The notes: a model not told the origin generated them from the letters alone. A stretch of DNA of 6,830 nt from Actinomycetota bacterium (GCA_030837445.1 JAUPKM010000549.1:1-6830); one strand, 5' to 3'. Positions 1-6,235 are shown, counted from the first letter of the stretch. Program-made: numbers and translations.

Positions 1-122
1 AGCATGAACGACCAGTGGTCAGGGAAGACCTTGTTGACGCTTCGCTTGATGAAGTTCGACGAGGTGAACCGCTCATCGACGAAGTTCGCCGCGCCCCCTG
101 CTGCTTTTGCTGTCGCGCTCAT
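1..122 (-). CDS. qcrB: Cytochrome bc1 complex cytochrome b subunit, N-terminus only (partial)
   Basis: This is the first 40 codons of the membrane-embedded cytochrome b of the bc1 complex, which oxidises menaquinol and passes electrons to the Rieske protein and cytochrome c. Reading leftward from the ATG at 122-120, the peptide begins MSATAKAAGG and reaches KVFPDHWSFM. The 'NKVFP.HWSF' segment is the conserved lead-in to the first transmembrane helix of actinobacterial QcrB. The rest of the gene, including all heme-binding helices, lies beyond the left edge. The ATG overlaps the qcrA stop in an ATGA junction. A Shine-Dalgarno-like GGGAG sits 5 nt upstream, inside qcrA. This is consistent with translational coupling in a ctaE-qcrCAB operon. 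The identification rests on the short N-terminal match plus gene order. Confidence 0.88.
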   Translation of the reverse strand, partial: MSATAKAAGGAANFVDERFTSSNFIKRSVNKVFPDHWSFM

Positions 123-1180
123 CCACGCTCCCAGAAACTAGGGCCTACCGGTTCGGCGAAGCCATCCCTCGCTATCAGGAATCCTTCCGCATCCACCGTG
201 ATCGGCAACTGGGGCAGGCGCCGTGCGGCCGGCCCGAAGACTACGTTGGCTGAATCCGCCAGGTCGAAAGTTGACTGATGGCACGGGCAGAGCATGTGGT
301 GGGTGCGCTGCTCGTACAGGTTGATCGGACATCCGACGTGGGTGCAGATCTTGCTGAAAGCCATCACGCCCTGGTAGTCCCAGGGTTCCGCCGGGGTCCC
401 GCCCTGTTGGGAGATGATGTCCTCGGGGCTCATCCGCACCAGGATGATGACGGACTTGGCGCGTTCGTTGAGGTCACCCTCAACCTCCTGCACCTCGGGC
501 AGATCTGCCGGCATCGCCGAGACGATGCCGCCGATCGGGACGTCGCCTGGCTTGATGGGCGACCTCGTCGGATCGATCACGATTCGGCTGCCCTTGTGCC
601 AGAGCGTCTCCCGCAGCGAGTTGCCAGGAAGTGGGCCGAGGTCGCGCAGCATCACGATCATTGGGATGGGGAACAGGCCCATCGCCAGCAGCAGGCTGCG
701 ACGGATGATCTTGCGCTCCCCGAGCCCGGAAGCCTCCCCGCCCTCCTGCAGTGCCTCAACGGCGGCCGCGCGGTCCTCGTCGGTACTGCGCAGCGGGTGG
801 CGGAGCTGGATCACTTCCTGATCGGGCATCAACTTCTTGGCCCAGTGGATGGCGCCGGTCCCGATCAGCAGGATCGCCAGTCCGAAGGTGAGACCCAGCG
901 CGGCGTTGCTGGCGTTGATGGTCGCAGTGGTGAAGGGGATCGTGGTTTCGGCATCTACCGGAATCTTCACGAACGCGATCACGAACAGAACGGTCATCAG
1001 CGCCGATCCGAGGAACATCGCCGCGACCTGCCGCTCCACTCGCTTCGCAGCGCGCGGATCTGTGTCGGTCCGCCGAGGTCGGTGCGGGGGCAGGCTCGGG
1101 TCGTGTGCGCCCTGCGGAGCCAGTGCCGTGCCTGGGTCGTCGGACCCCTCCGGCAGTTGGGGCGTTGAGGTCTCGCTCAT
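119..1180 (-). CDS. qcrA: Cytochrome bc1 complex Rieske iron-sulfur subunit
   Basis: This 353-residue Rieske [2Fe-2S] subunit takes an electron from quinol at the Qo site and passes it to cytochrome c. The cluster motifs are CTHVGC (C279 and H281 ligands, C284 disulfide partner) and CPCHQS (C298 and H301 ligands, C300 disulfide partner). A polar proline-rich N-terminus of about 50 residues precedes three hydrophobic segments at roughly 52-73, 92-113 and 161-178. Three helices, rather than the single anchor of proteobacterial and mitochondrial Rieske proteins, is the actinobacterial form. The soluble Rieske fold follows from about residue 190 to the end. ATG at 1180-1178 overlaps the qcrC stop (ATGA), with AAAGG 4 nt upstream as a ribosome site. 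The loop reads CPCHQS where many homologues have CPCHGS, which is conservative. All cluster ligands are present, so it should be functional. Confidence 0.96.
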   Translation of the reverse strand: MSETSTPQLPEGSDDPGTALAPQGAHDPSLPPHRPRRTDTDPRAAKRVERQVAAMFLGSALMTVLFVIAFVKIPVDAETTIPFTTATINASNAALGLTFGLAILLIGTGAIHWAKKLMPDQEVIQLRHPLRSTDEDRAAAVEALQEGGEASGLGERKIIRRSLLLAMGLFPIPMIVMLRDLGPLPGNSLRETLWHKGSRIVIDPTRSPIKPGDVPIGGIVSAMPADLPEVQEVEGDLNERAKSVIILVRMSPEDIISQQGGTPAEPWDYQGVMAFSKICTHVGCPINLYEQRTHHMLCPCHQSTFDLADSANVVFGPAARRLPQLPITVDAEGFLIARDGFAEPVGPSFWERG

Positions 1181-2028
1181 CGAACCTTTGCTCCGATCCA
1201 GACGGCCACCACGATGATCAGACCGAGCCCGGCGATCCAGACGAACAAGCCCTCGGTGACGGGGCCAAGGCTTCCGAGGTCCAGGCCGCCCGGGTTCGAG
1301 GCGGTCTGCAGGCTCGTGACGTACTTGATGATCGACTTCTTGTTCTCAGGTGTGAGCGTCTGATCGCTGAACACCGGCATCTGCTGCGGGCCGGTCGCCA
1401 TCGCCTCCCAGATGACCTGCGGGGACGCCTCCATCAGGCTCGGCGCGTAGGCGCCATCACTGAGCGCGCCACCGCGGCCTGCGAAGTTGTGACACTGGGT
1501 GCAGTTGGTGCGGAAGAGTTCGCCGCCCTCTGCGATCGAGGCACCTTCGTATTTGAGGTCCTCGGCGGTCGGAATCTCCGGTCCCGGGGCGAGTGAGGCG
1601 ATGTACGCGGCGAGCGCGGCGGTCTCCTCCTCGTTGTAGATGGGCGCCTTCTGGGGCGCCTGTGCCTCTGGCCCGGCCAGCGGCATCCGACCGGTGGACA
1701 CCTGGAAGTGCACCGCCGCCGCACCGACGCCGATCAGGCTTGGGCCACCGTTGCCGCCAGCTTCGATCGTGTCGCCGTCGATCCCTTCGGCCTTCAGACC
1801 GTGACAGCTGGAGCAGCCTTCTAGGAAGAGGTTCTTGCCCTCTTCGATCTGGGCTGAGGTCGCCGATTCGGTCGGGGCAGCTGAGGCCTTTGACGAGGCG
1901 CTGAGCAGCGCGTAGGTGCCGCCGACGGCAACCAGCGCCACGAGTACGGCGACAAAGGCAGCCCAGCGGCTGCGTCGTCCGTTCGTTGCGGTACTCACGT
2001 AATGCCCCGTTCTACTCGAGTGGGTCAC
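1177..2028 (-). CDS. qcrC: Cytochrome bc1 complex di-heme cytochrome c subunit
   Basis: This 283-residue membrane-tethered di-heme cytochrome c carries electrons from the Rieske protein directly to the aa3 oxidase, replacing a soluble cytochrome c in Actinobacteria. Two covalent heme sites are visible: CSSCH (C72, C75, H76) and CTQCH (C176, C179, H180). Likely axial methionines are M115 (TGRMPL) and M217 (QQMPVF). Hydrophobic segments at about 23-43 and 259-278 anchor both ends, leaving the two heme domains outside the membrane. The start is uncertain. GTG at 2028 has only a weak AGG upstream. GTG at 1998, ten codons further in, has GGGG 6 nt upstream and still keeps the basic stretch before the first helix. 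The gene begins 42 nt after the ctaE stop, with no strong terminator between them, and ends in a 4-nt overlap with qcrA. Confidence 0.95.
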   Translation of the reverse strand: MTHSSRTGHYVSTATNGRRSRWAAFVAVLVALVAVGGTYALLSASSKASAAPTESATSAQIEEGKNLFLEGCSSCHGLKAEGIDGDTIEAGGNGGPSLIGVGAAAVHFQVSTGRMPLAGPEAQAPQKAPIYNEEETAALAAYIASLAPGPEIPTAEDLKYEGASIAEGGELFRTNCTQCHNFAGRGGALSDGAYAPSLMEASPQVIWEAMATGPQQMPVFSDQTLTPENKKSIIKYVTSLQTASNPGGLDLGSLGPVTEGLFVWIAGLGLIIVVAVWIGAKVR

Positions 2029-2070
2029 TGTGGCCTAGAAACACATTACTGGCCCGGTGCGGTGCTGGCC

Positions 2071-2688
2071 TTATTTGATCAGGTAGATCGTGGTGAAAAG
2101 TGCGATCCAGACGACATCGACGAAGTGCCAGTAGTAGGAGACCACCACCGCCGAAGTTGCCTGCTCATGGGTGAAGCGTTTCGCCGCGTAGGTCCGTGCC
2201 AGCACGAAGAGGAAGGCGATCAGCCCGCCGGTCACGTGCAAGGCGTGGAAGCCGGTGGTCAGGTAGAAGACCGAGCCGTAGGGGGAGGTGGTCCAGGTCA
2301 GCCCCTTCTCGATCAGCTCTGTGTACTCCACGAGCTGGCCGCTGACGAAGATCGCACCCATGATGAAGGTGATAATGAACCACTTGCGAAGGGTCTTGAC
2401 GTCCCCGCGTTCGGCGGCGAACACGCCGAGCTGGCAGGTGACAGAACTGAGCACCAGAATGGTGGTGTTCACGGCCGCGAACGGCACATTGAGTTTGTCT
2501 GTCTCGATTGCCCAGTTCTCGGCGTTGACCGACCGCAGGGTGAAGTACATCGCGAATAGCGCCGCGAAGAACATCAACTCGCTGGACAGCCACACCATGG
2601 TGCCAATGGCGACCATGTTGGGGCGGTTTACCGGCGCCTCCGGGTGCGGCGCGTTCTCTACTACCTGTGTTGTTGCCACGGCGGGCAT
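2071..2688 (-). CDS. ctaE: Cytochrome c oxidase subunit III (aa3-type)
   Basis: This is subunit III of the aa3-type heme-copper oxidase. It carries no redox cofactor and supports the stability and turnover of subunit I. The chosen 205-residue product shows the family motifs NRPNMV and WLSSELMFF near the N-terminus, FHALHV around 147-152, and the terminal YYWHFVDVVW at 185-194. Five hydrophobic helices are visible at about 28-50, 69-91, 103-122, 139-164 and 181-203, the short actinobacterial form that lacks the first two helices of the seven-helix subunit. The frame stays open to an ATG at 2766 (231 residues). I chose the ATG at 2688 because the extra 26 residues look unlike family N-termini and the length then matches actinobacterial CtaE. 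No clear Shine-Dalgarno precedes either start. It is the first gene of the ctaE-qcrCAB cluster; subunits I and II are not in the window. Confidence 0.94.
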   Translation of the reverse strand: MPAVATTQVVENAPHPEAPVNRPNMVAIGTMVWLSSELMFFAALFAMYFTLRSVNAENWAIETDKLNVPFAAVNTTILVLSSVTCQLGVFAAERGDVKTLRKWFIITFIMGAIFVSGQLVEYTELIEKGLTWTTSPYGSVFYLTTGFHALHVTGGLIAFLFVLARTYAAKRFTHEQATSAVVVSYYWHFVDVVWIALFTTIYLIK

Positions 2689-2809
2689 TCTGGCAGGTAA
2701 TGCTGCCGAACACAGTTCGACCCCCCGACTCGGGCAACTTTTTCCCTCGCCCAGCCATGAATGCATTCGATACCGACGGATCAGGCACGATGGCGGGGCT
2801 GATCTGGCG

Positions 2810-2837
2810 GTGACAACTGCGTCCCAGCCGGTAGCAT
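2810..2837 (+). promoter_or_regulatory. Candidate sigma-70-type promoter for the receiver gene and trpD
   Basis: GTGACA at 2810-2815 matches the -35 consensus TTGACA at five of six positions. After a 16-nt spacer comes TAGCAT at 2832-2837, which fits the actinobacterial -10 pattern TANNNT. Transcription would begin near 2844, giving a leader of about 60 nt before ATG 2904, with the ribosome site GAGGAGA at 2894-2900. It is the best-formed promoter in the 215-nt divergent region. I found no equally convincing promoter pointing toward ctaE. The call is inference from consensus matching. Confidence 0.45.
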
Positions 2838-2903
2838 CCGAGGTAGTCGCGAACCGAACCAGCGCCGAACAAGTCCGGGTTGGCGTGGTAGCTGAGGAGA
2901 GTC

Positions 2904-3326
2904 ATGGATTCTGAGCAAGTCGAGCTTCCGCTGCGGGTGGTCGTCTACAGCAGTGATCGCGAGGTGCGTGACCTTGTGCACACGTCCTTGGGTCGGCGGC
3001 CGGCGCCTGACCTGCCCGAATTGGCGATAGCGGATTACGCCACCGAGGCGGCGACCGTGCGGGCGATGGATGCCGGCGATGTCGCGTTGGCCATCCTGGA
3101 CGGGGAGGCGCAGCCGGGCGGGATGGGTATCGCCCGACAACTCAAGGACGAGATCTTTCGCTGCCCGCCGATCCTGATCCTCACCGGGCGTCCGCAGGAT
3201 GCGTGGCTGGCCACCTGGTCACGAGCCGACGCGGTCGTGCCGCGGCCGGTGTCACCGTATGAACTGGCGTCCGCGGCTGTGCAGCTTCTGCGCGCCGGCC
3301 AGGCCGCACGGGCCGTTTCCGCGTGA
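2904..3326 (+). CDS. Stand-alone degenerate receiver-domain protein (atypical response regulator)
   Basis: This 140-residue protein has the layout of a two-component receiver (CheY-like) domain and no DNA-binding or other output domain. The first strand RVVVYSS (11-17) is followed by DREVRDLV. The phosphoacceptor-like strand is ALAILDGE with D66, the switch threonine falls at T94 in LILTG, and ADAVVPRPVSPYEL ends the fold. Two key positions differ from active receivers: the paired acidic residues at the end of strand 1 are S16-S17, and the invariant lysine before proline is R114. Magnesium binding and normal phosphorylation are therefore doubtful although D66 remains. ATG 2904 has a good ribosome site, GAGGAGA, ending 3 nt upstream. 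The stop overlaps the trpD start (GTGA), so the two are probably translationally coupled. A direct role in tryptophan synthesis or respiration is unproven. The receiver-like fold is fairly secure; its function is unknown. Confidence 0.8.
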   Translation: MDSEQVELPLRVVVYSSDREVRDLVHTSLGRRPAPDLPELAIADYATEAATVRAMDAGDVALAILDGEAQPGGMGIARQLKDEIFRCPPILILTGRPQDAWLATWSRADAVVPRPVSPYELASAAVQLLRAGQAARAVSA

Positions 3327-4420
3327 GCCTGGCTTTCCACTGGCCAGACCTGCTGGCCCGACTGCTGGCGGGCGACGACCTTGACGCCGAGACCTGCCGG
3401 GCGGCGATGTCTGAGATTGTTGAGGGCCGGGCAACATCGGCCCAGATCGCCGCTCTTGTCGTGGGCCTGCGGGCCAAGGGGGAGACTTCGGTAGAGGTCT
3501 CCGGGTTGGTGGCGGCGATGCTCGACCATGCCGTGCCGCTGACGATCGACGGACCGGCGCTGGACGTGGTGGGTACTGGCGGCGATCAGGCCAACACTGT
3601 CAACATCTCCACGATCGCCGCGATTGTCGCGGCGGCAGCTGGCGCGGTGGTGGTCAAGCACGGAAATCGGGCCGCGTCCTCTGCCTGTGGTTCGGCGGAC
3701 GTGCTGGAGGCGTTCGGAGTGCGGATCGACCTCGCCGCCGAGGGTGTGCGGGAGTGCATCGAGGCCGTCGGGATCGGATTCTGTTTCGCGCCGGTATTCC
3801 ACCCGGCGATGCGGTTCGCGGGTCCGACCCGGAAGGAGTTGGGCATCCCGACCGTGTTCAACATTCTGGGGCCGCTGTCGAACCCCGCTCGGCCGGCGGC
3901 CTCGATGTTGGGCGTGGCCGACCGACGGCTGGCGCCGTTGATGGCGGAAGTCTTTGCCGGCCGGGGACTGTCGGCGCTGGTGGTGCGTGGTGAGGATGGG
4001 CTGGACGAGTTGACGGTCGGCACAACCTCGGAGGTGTGGGACGTCACCTCGCCTGCTGACGGGGTTCGCGGCTTCACGGTGGCCCCCACAGCTGTCGGAC
4101 TGGCCAACCATGACCCGGCCGACCTTCGCGGTGGCGATGCCCGGCACAACGCGGAGGTCGCTCGTCGGGTATTGGCTGGCGGCAGCGAGGGGTCGCTGGC
4201 CGCCGTTCGGGCGGCCGTGCTGATAAACGCCGCGGCGGCAATGGTCGTCTGGGATGCCGCCTGTGGCACAGCGCGATTCGGGGAGGTCGGGATGGCTGCG
4301 GAGGCGCGGATCGCAGCGGCGCTGCCAGTCGTCGTCGAGGCGATCGACTCCGGCGCGGCCAGCCGGAAACTCGCAGCCTGGGTGGAGCGGTCTCAGACCG
4401 CGGCCTCCCGCGTGGGCTGA
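3323..4420 (+). CDS. trpD: Anthranilate phosphoribosyltransferase
   Basis: This 365-residue cytoplasmic enzyme joins anthranilate to phosphoribosyl pyrophosphate, the second step of tryptophan synthesis from chorismate. A helical N-terminal domain (about 8-70) precedes the catalytic glycosyltransferase-3 domain. The PRPP loop DVVGTGGD spans 81-88, NISTIAA spans 94-100, and KHGNRAASSACGSAD (112-126) is the glycine-rich phosphate-binding segment. R170 in PTRKELG fits the anthranilate-contacting arginine, and D228-E229 in GLDELT fits the metal-binding acidic pair. Length is normal for the family, slightly extended at the C-terminus. The GTG start at 3323 overlaps the upstream stop, and only weak ribosome-site sequence is present, so initiation probably relies on coupling. 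It is solitary: no other trp gene is in the window, as in other Actinobacteria where trpD is unlinked. Its last 28 bp overlap the convergent nuclease gene. Confidence 0.96.
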   Translation: MSLAFHWPDLLARLLAGDDLDAETCRAAMSEIVEGRATSAQIAALVVGLRAKGETSVEVSGLVAAMLDHAVPLTIDGPALDVVGTGGDQANTVNISTIAAIVAAAAGAVVVKHGNRAASSACGSADVLEAFGVRIDLAAEGVRECIEAVGIGFCFAPVFHPAMRFAGPTRKELGIPTVFNILGPLSNPARPAASMLGVADRRLAPLMAEVFAGRGLSALVVRGEDGLDELTVGTTSEVWDVTSPADGVRGFTVAPTAVGLANHDPADLRGGDARHNAEVARRVLAGGSEGSLAAVRAAVLINAAAAMVVWDAACGTARFGEVGMAAEARIAAALPVVVEAIDSGAASRKLAAWVERSQTAASRVG

Positions 4421-4426
4421 GACCGC
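4387..4426. terminator. Hairpin over the convergent trpD/nuclease gene ends, candidate bidirectional terminator
   Basis: GCGGTCTCAG at 4387-4396 pairs perfectly with CTGAGACCGC at 4417-4426. After one mismatch (4397/4416) five more pairs form (4398-4402 with 4411-4415, one of them G-U), closing an 8-nt loop at 4403-4410. The nuclease stop (4395-4393) lies in the left arm and the trpD stop (4418-4420) in the right arm. A T-tract is absent on both sides, so it is not a textbook intrinsic terminator, although GC-rich Actinobacteria often use hairpins without a U-tail. The left arm also forms a 15-nt palindrome by itself (4387-4401), which would be an alternative fold. Confidence 0.5.
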
Positions 4427-6096
4427 CACAGTTCACGGCCGGCCCCGTCGATCGGCAGGCACCACCCGCGGTCGGCGGATACCAGCCGAATCCCGGGTCG
4501 CTGAAGCCAGCCGAGGAGGAGGTCGGCTTCGGCCGGCAGGCATGCCACCAGGGACGTCACCGGTGGTTCGACATGCTCAGCCGTGGCGATAGCGGCCGCC
4601 ACGGTGGCTTGGGGGTCTGCACCTCGAGGGCAGGAGGCAACTCCGGCGAGCCGCCCATGGCGAACGACATGAACGGTCCAGCCGCCCCGGTCGTCGGGCT
4701 CCGCCGCCACCAACTGACCGGTGGCGGCAAGGGCACGATGATTCTGGGCACGGTCGGATGCCCGCAGGAAACTGTGCCACCGATCCCGCCACTGGCCAGC
4801 CTCCTCGAACTGCTGCCGGGCGCTGAGAACACCGATCTTCGCCATCACCGCTGACGTCACGATCGACGGCGAATGGGTCAAGGCGGCTCGTGCAGCCTCA
4901 ATGCTGGGCTGGTATTTGCCCCACGCCTCCGGGCCGCTGCAGGGCGCGGAGCACCGTCCCAGTTCAGCCAGGGCGCACGGGGCTTCTCGGCTCGCCTCGG
5001 ACAACCGGGTAGTGCATGTCCGCAGCGAAGTCGCAATTGCGACGACCTCGGCGGCTTCAACCGCAGCGCGTCTGGACATCGGCCCGATGTAGCGCGCACC
5101 CAAGTCGGCGTCGTCTCGGATTGACCGCACCAGCGACAGCCGAGGGGCATGCTCGGCGGTCAGCTTCAACCACCAGGCGCGCTCAGGGTGGCGGGAACGC
5201 CGGTTGTAGCGGGGCTTCCGTTCTGCGATCAGCCGTAGTTCCCGCACCGCGGCCTCCAACGGCGACGCGCACGGGATAGGTGTGACCGCGGTCGCCAGTC
5301 CGACCATCTCCGCCATCCGGCTCCGGCGTTCACTGGCCGTGAAGTAGTTGCGCACGCGTTTGCGAATGTTGCGGGAGGTGCCCACGTAGAGGGATTCTCC
5401 GCGATCGTCGACGAACACGTAGACGCCCGGGCAGGCCGGCAGTCCGTCTGCCAAGTGCCGCTTTCGCCGCTGGTGGCTTGTCACTTTGCCGGAGTAGCTG
5501 AGCAACTCCTCTAACGAGTGCACACCGAGCGGTCCCACCCGCTCCAGCAGTGCATGCAGCACGTCGACTGTCGCCCTGGCATCGTCCAATGCACGGTGGG
5601 TGGGCCGCGTACCCGCCCGGAAATGCTGGGCGAGAGTCGCCAACTTATTGTTGGGCACCTCTCCGCGCGGCAGGATCCGTCGGGCCAGCAGCGCGGTATC
5701 GAGTGACGTCGGGTTGGGCCAGGGATAGTGCAGTCCGGCCGCCGCCGCCCGCAGATATCCGAGGTCGTACGGCGCGTTGTGGGCGACCAGTGCCGAGCCG
5801 GCGAGGAACTCCAGCAGCGCAGGGAAAGCAGTCGCCAGCCGGGGCGCGTCGGCCACGCGGGCATCGGTAATTCCGGTCAGCATGGAGATGAAGGCGGGGA
5901 TCGGAACGCCCGGGTTGACCAACGTCTGGAATTCACCGAGGATCTCGCCACCGCGCACGCTGACGGCGCCGATCTCGGTGATGCCCAGGTCGTCTGCGCG
6001 GCCACCGGTGGTCTCCAGATCGACGACGCAGAAGGTGACGTCGCGCAGGGGGGTACCGAGGTCGTCCAGCGTGGTCTGCACGGCGGTGGTGGCCAT
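4393..6096 (-). CDS. DEDDh 3'-5' exonuclease fused to UvrC/Cho-like GIY-YIG nuclease
   Basis: This 567-residue fusion (numbered from ATG 6096) is probably a DNA repair nuclease. Residues about 20-185 form a DnaQ-type DEDDh exonuclease: D26 and E28 in VVDLETTG, H106-D111 in HNAPYD, and H167/D172 in HRALDDA. Residues about 220-300 form a GIY-YIG endonuclease like UvrC's incision domain: PGVY at 223-226, YVG at 237-239, likely catalytic E286, and KPRYN at 294-298. Four cysteines (361, 374, 382, 386) in the 'LRTC...PC...GRCSAPC' arrangement match those that bind a 4Fe-4S cluster in UvrC. A UVR-like motif, the UvrB-contact type, lies at about 414-442. The RNase H-like endonuclease and helix-hairpin-helix domains of full UvrC are absent, as in Cho. 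Rv2191 of M. tuberculosis appears to be the orthologue (from memory). GTG at 6120 (575 residues) is an alternative start; neither has a ribosome site. Confidence 0.92.
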   Translation of the reverse strand: MATTAVQTTLDDLGTPLRDVTFCVVDLETTGGRADDLGITEIGAVSVRGGEILGEFQTLVNPGVPIPAFISMLTGITDARVADAPRLATAFPALLEFLAGSALVAHNAPYDLGYLRAAAAGLHYPWPNPTSLDTALLARRILPRGEVPNNKLATLAQHFRAGTRPTHRALDDARATVDVLHALLERVGPLGVHSLEELLSYSGKVTSHQRRKRHLADGLPACPGVYVFVDDRGESLYVGTSRNIRKRVRNYFTASERRSRMAEMVGLATAVTPIPCASPLEAAVRELRLIAERKPRYNRRSRHPERAWWLKLTAEHAPRLSLVRSIRDDADLGARYIGPMSRRAAVEAAEVVAIATSLRTCTTRLSEASREAPCALAELGRCSAPCSGPEAWGKYQPSIEAARAALTHSPSIVTSAVMAKIGVLSARQQFEEAGQWRDRWHSFLRASDRAQNHRALAATGQLVAAEPDDRGGWTVHVVRHGRLAGVASCPRGADPQATVAAAIATAEHVEPPVTSLVACLPAEADLLLGWLQRPGIRLVSADRGWCLPIDGAGRELWRSQPTREAAV

Positions 6097-6103
6097 ATCG
6101 GAG

Positions 6104-6109
6104 ACGCTA
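6104..6109 (-). promoter_or_regulatory. Candidate -10 element for a leaderless nuclease transcript
   Basis: Read on the minus strand this is TAGCGT, fitting TANNNT, and the ATG at 6096 follows after exactly 7 nt (CTCCGAT). That is the distance expected when transcription begins at the A of the start codon. Together with the lack of a Shine-Dalgarno, it suggests a leaderless mRNA, a form common in Actinobacteria, and it is the reason for preferring ATG 6096 over GTG 6120. No convincing -35 element is seen, so the call is weak. Confidence 0.3.
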
Positions 6110-6133
6110 GACGCCGCCACCGACAGTTACGTG

Positions 6134-6160
6134 TTGGCTCGCGGGGGGCCCGGCTAAGGT
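6134..6160 (+). promoter_or_regulatory. Candidate promoter for the zinc-ribbon and CoA-transferase genes
   Basis: TTGGCT at 6134-6139 could serve as -35, and TAAGGT at 6155-6160 fits TANNNT for the -10. The spacer is 15 nt, shorter than the usual 16-18. Transcription starting near 6167 would leave a leader of about 70 nt, containing a small hairpin (6178-6196) and the ribosome site at 6225-6229. The assignment rests on sequence pattern only. Confidence 0.35.
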
Positions 6161-6235
6161 TCGAGGGTGGGGCGGGCACGGACATCGAAGGTCCGTCGGC
6201 AACGGATGCCTGTCGCGTACTAATGGAGGCCAGCC

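Noticed and set aside
278..1168. Long open frame on the plus strand opposite qcrA
   Set aside because: It is the antisense shadow of a clear Rieske gene in GC-rich DNA; its product is rich in Arg, His, Asp and Gln with no recognisable domain.
2029..2070. GGCC repeats in the ctaE-qcrC gap as a possible terminator or attenuator
   Set aside because: Only about 4 bp can pair across a 12-nt loop and there is no T-tract, which is too weak to call.
2706..2720. LexA/SOS-box-like sequence upstream of ctaE, read on the minus strand as TCGAAC-TGT-GTTCGG
   Set aside because: The actinobacterial LexA box needs four bases between CGAAC and GTTCG; here there are only three, and SOS control of a cytochrome oxidase operon would be unexpected. 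I treat it as a near miss.
2689..2766. N-terminal extension of CtaE from ATG 2766
   Set aside because: The extra 26 residues do not look like the family N-terminus, there is no ribosome site, and the 205-residue product from 2688 already has all expected motifs and family length.
2165..2905. 246-codon minus-strand frame overlapping ctaE in another frame
   Set aside because: It overlaps the real subunit III gene, contains Arg/His-rich low-complexity sequence, and has no membrane helices or family motif.
3035..4429. 464-codon open frame on the minus strand opposite trpD and the receiver gene
   Set aside because: It lies antisense to two well-supported genes, and its composition (Arg, His, Pro, Gln-rich) is typical of a reverse-strand shadow; no motif is recognisable.
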